DNA from: Hyphomonadaceae bacterium
GTDB lineage: Bacteria; Pseudomonadota; Alphaproteobacteria; Caulobacterales; Hyphomonadaceae
DNA: 31,973 nucleotides
NCBI GenBank assembly: GCA_016714495.1
Contig: JADKDU010000017.1
Span: forward strand, 1-31,973
Direction of reading: 5' to 3'
Positions within the stretch are counted from its first letter, which is position 1; every line of letters begins with the position of its first letter. Position numbers and translations under genes: made by a program. Of this stretch, positions 26,603 to 31,973 are shown piece by piece. The notes beneath the pieces are model-generated. The model searched no databases, was not told where the DNA came from, and was given only the letters and a program-made list of their open reading frames with translations.

Positions 26603-27432
26603 ATGGCTGAAACACGGCGAGAACTACGGCCTCCTGGGCAGAACATCCGGCGTCGAGCGGACGCCCAGGACGTACGCATGCAACGTCATCTGCCGCTGGA
26701 TGTTGGGTTCCGGTGGCTTGCGATGGGCTAGCGCGATCTTGTCCGGCGGCCGCTTCTCAACCTTCTATATGGACTGAGCATTTGGCGCAATTTCTGGTCG
26801 CCTTCGGTGTTCCTTCTGGTCACGCTGGAGTATGATTCCATCCTGCTTCCCGGCTATCGCAGGTTTCTGATCGTGGGGCCGCTCCGGGAGTGGGCCTCTA
26901 CGCCAAGAGCCGGGCCATTGAAGCGGGCGAGACAGTGACGCTCAACGAGATGATTTTCGTGAAGCTGCGCTCGGCGCCCAGATATTCACGCAGCTTGCTT
27001 CTTCTGTTGCTTCTCGTATTTTGCCTTGGATGAGGGCCGCTGTGCTGCTTTATCCGCTCTTCTTCGGCGTGACGCCCTTCCCGGGGCTGCCCCATATCGT
27101 CGCCCTGCTGCTGAACGAGCCGATGGGCTGGGCGATGCTCGCTATCGGAACCGCCTTGGGCGGGCTTTTCGCTTCTTTCGCGTTTGCGCTGAGCGCGTTC
27201 CATTCCGATGCTTCTGGACCGACCGACGGACGCCCTGACAACGATGGGCACAAGCATGGCATGGTCTGGAGATTTTCAACGTCGCGCCCATGATCGTAAT
27301 GAAGGCGCCATCATTCTCTTCCTGTGCGCCGTTGGTGTCGCAACCTTCTTTGTTGGCTTCATCGTGATCTTCCCCCTGCTCGGCCACGCGAGCTGGCACG
27401 CCTACCGGATGATTGCAGACGGTGAGGCATAG
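26603..27432 (+). pseudogene. DUF2189 membrane protein, frameshifted
   Basis: The N-terminus (MAETRRELRPPGQNIRR from 26603) is followed by LPLDVGFRWLAMGWRDLVRRP, then SILLP and VGLYAKSRAIEAGE, and several membrane helices. The end matches DUF2189: FALSAFS, MLLDRPTDALTTMGTSMAM, CAVGVATFFVGFIVIFPLLG, HASWHAYRMIADGEA. Repaired length is about 275 residues, normal for the family. At least five one-base breaks. DUF2189 proteins commonly sit between ccoP and the copper-ATPase gene; their role is unknown, perhaps in oxidase assembly. Confidence 0.7.
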
Positions 27433-29612
27433 ATGGTCCAGTCTCTCCGAACCCGCTTCCCGCATGCGAGCAACGCCTTTTCCGTCCGAGGCCAGAAGTC
27501 CTTCTTGCAAGCCCCAACATCTCCCCCGCCTTGATGGAGACCGACCTCGTTGTCCCAACGGTGAGGTGTGCTGGCTGTATACAGTCCATCAGAAGGAGCG
27601 CTTTCCGGTCTGGACAATGTCGTTGAGGCGCGGGTCAACCTGTCGACCCGCCGCGTCAAGAAGTGAAGTGGCGCGCCGGCGGATCGCCCCCGCCGCTCGT
27701 CAGGACTTTGTCGCAGGCGGGTTTCGACGCCACGCTGTCCTCATTTCGAAACCGATGGCCGGGATCCGGGGTGGGTCGGCTGGTGCGCGCGACTGCGGTG
27801 GCTGGCTTTGCCATGATGAATATCATGTTGCTGTCCCGTCTCAATTTTGGTCGGGCGCCGATCCGGCGCTGCGCAACATTTTCCACGTCATTTCCCGCTG
27901 CTCGCGGCGCTTGTCATCGTCTATTCCGGGACGCATCTTCTTCGAGTCAGCATGGTCGGCACTCCAAGGTTGGAAAGGCCAACGCCGGATGTGCCGATAG
28001 CTATCGGCATCCTGTTGATATTTACCCTGAGCGCCTACGACACCGTGCAGGAGAGGGTCCCCATATTACTATTTTGACGCGGCGACGTCGCTCATCTTTG
28101 TGCTTCTTGTCGGCCGCACGCTCGATACATATGATGCGACGCAAGAGGCTCGAACGGCGGTGATGGGTCTGGCGCGTCTGATGCCGCAGCACCCAACCGT
28201 TGTCCGAGGTCGATGGCCGGCGCGCCTGCACGTCGACCGACCTTATACGTTGGCCGGATTGTTCTCGTCTCGGCCGGCGGTCGCATCCCGCTCGACGGCG
28301 TGATTGTCAGCGGAGACGCCGATCTGGATACAGCGATCGTCAACGGAGCACGCCGGTCCGTGCGGAACCGCGGTACACCCGTACTCTCCGGCATGCTCAA
28401 CATCAACAGCCGCATGCGAGGTTCGGGTGAGCCGCACGATGCCAGATCGTTCATTTCCAGCGCGATCAACATGATGGGGCGGCAGAGATCGGACGGGCGC
28501 ACTACCGTCGTCTGGCGGACCGGGCCGCTTCTTTATACGCCAGTCGTACATGCACTGGCTGAGGCAGCTTCATCGCATGGATGCTCGCCACGGGAAGCTG
28601 GCATCAGGCTCTCACCATTGCCGTGTCCGTGCTTGTCATCACGTGTCCCTGACTACGCTCGGCCTTGCCGTGCCCATGGTCCATGTCGCGGCTCCGCGTC
28701 GATTGTTCGAACTCAGGATCGCGCTCTCAAGGATGGCAGCGCCCTCGGGCGCGCTGCGGAAAGCCAGATACTGTTGTCTTCAGCAAGTTGGGCACGCTTT
28801 CATTCGGCCGGATACCAAATCGTTTCCGCATACCGTGATGGGTGACGATCTCCATGCAGCGCTCGCACTTGCCGCCTGTTCACGGCTTGTCACCTTCTCA
28901 AGCGATCGCCAGCCTTGCGTGCGAGGCGCGCAACCTGTCGTCGAGAATGCGCTGAGTACCCCCGTTTGGAGTCGAGGACGGATTGGGAGCACACTTATCG
29001 TCTCGGACGGACAGATTGGGTGCAGGATGGCGCTGTTAGCGATGGCGCGGCGTTCGCCAAGGATAGGACGATTGTCAGGAAGTTTGAACCCCCGGACGTC
29101 CTGCGTCCCGATCCGAGTGGAACAATTCTCGTCCTTCACTAACTGGTTATCCCATCGAAATTTTGTCGGGCGACGGCAGAGATACGGTGCAGATCCTCGC
29201 CGCGCGCCTTGGTGTCCGGGTTTTCCACTACGGCTTGGACCAGAGGACAAGGTTCGCCGCCTGAAGGAGCTTGGTGACGCAGGGCGGAAAGTGTGATGGT
29301 TGGCGATGGCCTCAATGACGCCCCCTCTTTCGGCGGCTCATGCCTCCATGGGCGCCAGGAGATGCTGCCGATATCCGGCCGCGCCACCCGGCAGATTTCG
29401 TTTTCATGGGCGGCCTCGACTCCGTGTCTCATGCACTCAGAATTTCCAGGAAAGCCCGACAGCTTGTTCATCAGAACCTCACTTTAGCCGTCATTTGCAC
29501 AAATATCGTTGCGGTCCCATTTGCCTGGCGGGTTTGTGACGCCTTTCCTTGCTGCGATCGCGATGTCCGCATCCCTCCGCTGACCGTGGTCGTCAACTCC
29601 CTGCGATTGTAG
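27433..29612 (+). pseudogene. ccoI: Copper-transporting P-type ATPase of the cbb3 cluster, heavily broken
   Basis: CcoI/FixI-type P1B ATPases supply copper for cbb3 assembly. Recognisable parts in order: the heavy-metal domain with CAGC (VPTVRCAGCIQSI near 27560), VNLSTRRVK, membrane helices (FAMMNIMLLS, ALVIVYSG), the actuator-domain segment VLVSAGGRIPLDGVIVSGDADL, the CPC region near 28645 (ITCP then LGLAVPMV), the phosphorylation loop near 28775, GDGLNDAPS near 29300, and VVVNSLRL at the end. More than ten frame breaks are required. The phosphorylation motif DKTGT reads SKLGT, and the CPC region is damaged. If those bases are right, the pump cannot work; if not, the sequence here is poor. 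A start further in, at 27533, is possible. Confidence 0.75.
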
Positions 29613-29666
29613 CCGTCACCACGCCCAAGTAACGTCAAGCCGCCACCGTCGCGCATTCAGAGAGTT

Positions 29667-29844
29667 CTGGAGACAGCGCCAGGAGCGTCCCTGATCTGGC
29701 TCGTACCAGTTGCCCTGCTCATGGGGCGGTCGGCAGCCCGCATTTCTGGTCGCTCAAGTCCGGGCAGTACGACGATTTGTCCGAGCGCCTCCGGAAAGGA
29801 TCCTCCTGGCAGATGAGGATCATCCGCTTCCCACCAACGCCTAG
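29667..29844 (+). pseudogene. ccoS: CcoS, cbb3 maturation protein, frameshifted
   Basis: LIWLVPVALLMG (membrane helix), SLKSGQYDDL, then ILLADEDHPLPTNA and the stop at 29844 match CcoS/FixS, a small single-helix protein needed to load copper and haem into the oxidase. At least two breaks lie inside. The start is uncertain: a CTG at 29667 stands where an ATG would be expected. Confidence 0.6.
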
Positions 29845-29927
29845 TACAAACCCACGCTTCCGGGGACTCGCACGTCAGTCCAGCCCGCGACGGGCAAAAT
29901 GAGCAATCGTCATTAGAGGTTCAGCAG

Positions 29928-30065
29928 ATGACAAAGTGAAGAAACGAAAGGCAGGCTCTGGATCATTGGGTATGGCGGTTGCTTTGCGGCATCGCCGTAA
30001 TTGTTTTAATTATGGTTTCACTTGGAACCATACGGTGCGGCTTCATCGTTGCTCTGATTTCCTGA
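29928..30065 (+). CDS. Putative small membrane protein after ccoS
   Basis: An ATG at 29928 follows AGAGG. After one inferred break the frame reads QALDHWVWRLLCGIAVIVLI, then MVSLGTIRCGFIVALIS and a stop at 30065. This is a single hydrophobic hairpin or helix. No family recognised. The reading depends on one frame repair, so it is tentative. Confidence 0.3.
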
Positions 30066-30465
30066 GATCCTTTGATACGGGAAACCGAGAGACTTTAAGG
30101 CCGTCCAGCTTCGGCCCGCGCTGGCAACATCCAGCTTTTCAAAAGCAGCCTGCATTGAGGCCCGCATACTGGGTAGGGACGAGGTTCAGAGGAGATGACG
30201 CTTTGCGAAGTATCCGTGGACACAAACAAGAAGAAACATAACCAGCTTTCAAGCAGACGCTGAACCTCCGCAATGCAGAGGCATTGTGCACATTAGCTTT
30301 ACTCTTCGCCAGGAGCGCGCCTTCTTTTTTGAGCGCAATCTGTCGTACGCCAGGACAGAGGATGCAACAAGAAGAGCAAACCAGCGGGTTCGGGGGAGTA
30401 GCCAAATCTCATCTTTCGCACCCCACTATATCACGATAGGCGACACCGCAGCCCCTCCAGGCAGC
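30066..30465. other. Region without recognisable gene
   Basis: No coding segment with family resemblance and no RNA gene is visible in these 400 bases. Error-rich sequence here could hide the 5' end of the following kinase gene or its promoter. Confidence 0.4.
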
Positions 30466-31971
30466 ATGGCGGAACGCAGCTGAAGAAGTCGCAGGCATCG
30501 GCTTCTGGCACTATGGATCCATCGACCGGAGCGGTGGACTGGACACCGAACATGTTTCGGCTTTCAGGGTTTCCGGTGGGGCCGACTCCCCAACTCCTTG
30601 CAAAGAGACCGCCAGGTCGGATTCATCCCGACGACCCGCTGCGCCGACGCCTTTATCGACCTTTCCTCCAATCTGCAGGCCGGTAGCCACGTTTCGATCT
30701 CACGCCCAATGCTCCCGTCAGGCGGCATCCGCGTGGTCGAAATTTTACTAACCGTGCAGCACGAGGCCACCGCAGGCGAAGTCGCGTCGATCGCTAGGAT
30801 CGGTTCTGGACATCACTGACGCAGGTCGAACGCGAACGCGATATCGCGCATGCCCGGGCAACAACCAGAGAATGAGATCTGGCAGGAAGCAATCGTATGC
30901 GGCAGATCTCGGTGCATGAACCCCGTGCGCCCATGATGGCCATCCTCGGATACGCGCATCTCCTGGCCGCCCAGGAGGACATACCGGCCGCGGCGCGAAG
31001 CGATCTTGAACATTTGACGCGGTCCAGCGACGCGCTGCTCTCCGTCGCCAACAATGTCCTGGGTCGTTCGAAAGCCGCAGCCGCTTTGGCGGCGAACAAA
31101 GCAGCTCCTGTTGCAATCAAGACCCTCGTTGGAAATGTGCGGGATATTTTTCTCGCAAGCAGGCCCGTCTCAACGGGGTGGAGCTTCGACAGAAACCAGT
31201 GGTTTTCCGCCCTTTCTGGAAGCTCATGCAGATGCTCTAATCCAGATTCTGATCAATCTGATAGGTAACGCCATTAAGTTTACCGACCGAGGGTCGATTA
31301 CAGTATCGACTGATCACGATGAGAATCTCGAGATCTTGTCGATCGCCGTGAAAGATACAGGTCACGGGTTCGATGACGAAACACGTGACGTGTTGTTCGA
31401 CGAATTCTCCCCAAGGTATCGCGCCGCGAATACTGCCTGCGGGCGCTGGTCTCCGGTCTTTCGATCTGCAAAGGGCCTTGTCGAGGCGCTGCGGGGGACG
31501 ATCAGCAGTACAAAGGCACGCGGACGCAGGCATCTGCTTCACTGTCCGGATACATGCCCCGCTCTCTCTTGGTTGCCAGGGGCAATTCGACAACAGCACG
31601 GTCTCAAGCGTTCTAATCGTCGACGATCACCCGCAAATCAGGAAATCTGCACCTGCAAGGAACGGGCGCGTTCGTTGTCGCCACCGCGCCTGCCGCGGAA
31701 ATCGAGCCTGGACGCAGCCGCCTTCCAACAGTTCAGTTTGATTCTCCTTGATCTCAATCTTCCCGACATGTCCGGCGCCGAGGTCGCCCAGCACCATTCG
31801 TCCCGGCAATGGACCGGGCTGCTCTCACCCGCATCTGTGCGTTTGCACCGCGGCGGACATTGGTCACGGCTCCCTCCCCAACCTTTAACGACCTTCTTGC
31901 GAAAACCACTCGACCCGCAGGCACTTATAGAAATGGCGCGCAGCCTGCATCAAATCACTCAAGCCTTCTGA
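30466..31971 (+). pseudogene. Hybrid sensor kinase (PAS, HisKA, HATPase, receiver), frameshifted
   Basis: Membrane-free sensor kinase read across several frames. A PAS domain appears first (VAGIGFWHYG, then VDWTPNMFRLSGFPVG and RIHPDD near 30625). The dimerisation box follows near 30910 with the histidine in SVHEPRAPMMAILGYAHLL. The ATPase N-box is LINLIGNAIKFTDRGSI near 31250, and the G1 box is KDTGHGFDDE near 31355. A receiver domain follows, with SVLIVDDHPQIR near 31610, LILLDLNLPDMSGAEVA near 31745 (phospho-aspartate) and KPLDPQALIEMA at the end. The stop is at 31969-31971. Its place after the cco cluster suggests control of low-oxygen respiration, by analogy with FixL-type systems; there is no direct evidence. 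The start is tentative. Confidence 0.65.
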
Positions 31972-31973
31972 TG

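Noticed and set aside
1..31973. tRNA, rRNA, CRISPR arrays or complete insertion sequences
   Set aside because: No regularly spaced repeats, no transposase frame with flanking inverted repeats and no tRNA-like cloverleaf were recognised by eye, including next to the integrase.

Overview
The window looks like alphaproteobacterial chromosomal DNA of high GC content. The evidence is a GTTC-N7-GTTC LexA box in front of umuDC, a quinol-type nitric oxide reductase under an NsrR-like regulator, and a ccoNOQP cbb3 oxidase cluster. I cannot name the genus.

Layout. (a) 1-4552, minus strand: the 5' remnant of a tyrosine integrase, then a very long NACHT/STAND-type NTPase gene. Its reading frame ends in a PD-(D/E)XK nuclease-like segment and runs off the left edge. 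(b) 4714-6552, plus: an OLD-family ATPase/TOPRIM nuclease. (c) 6719-13395, plus: a tight five-gene operon. It encodes a small GrpE-like protein, an enlarged non-canonical Hsp70, an AAA+ ATPase, a single-pass membrane protein and a J-like protein without an HPD motif. Parts a-c read as a mobile accessory, probably defence, region. The chaperone operon is the most interesting candidate for an undescribed system. (d) 13738-14629: a membrane-anchored thermonuclease (minus) and a small unknown ORF (plus). (e) 14790-16432: an SOS box and umuDC, with a UmuD-like subunit that has lost both catalytic residues. (f) 16483-17793: a CBS-pair protein and two unknown proteins. (g) 18111-22417, minus: nsrR, truncated haemoglobin, membrane protein, DUF1971 protein and norB, an NO-sensing and detoxification group. 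(h) 22527-29844, plus: small membrane ORFs, ccoN, ccoO, ccoQ, ccoP, a small protein, a DUF2189 protein, ccoI and ccoS. (i) 29928-31971: a small membrane ORF and a PAS/histidine kinase/receiver hybrid.

Function. Groups g-i fit respiration at low oxygen and NO stress. NsrR would sense NO; NorB and the haemoglobin would remove it; the cbb3 oxidase, with its copper-ATPase and CcoS maturation factors, would respire residual oxygen. Groups a-c are accessory functions around NTP-driven nucleases and chaperones. Group e is SOS mutagenesis.

Sequence quality. Single-base frame breaks are frequent near both ends (about 1-4,500 and 23,500-31,973) and rare in the middle. Many sit in homopolymers or short repeats, which suggests uncorrected sequencing or assembly errors at contig ends. 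Some catalytic-site substitutions in the right part could instead mean real decay. Genes crossing these areas are reported over their whole reconstructed span with the breaks stated.
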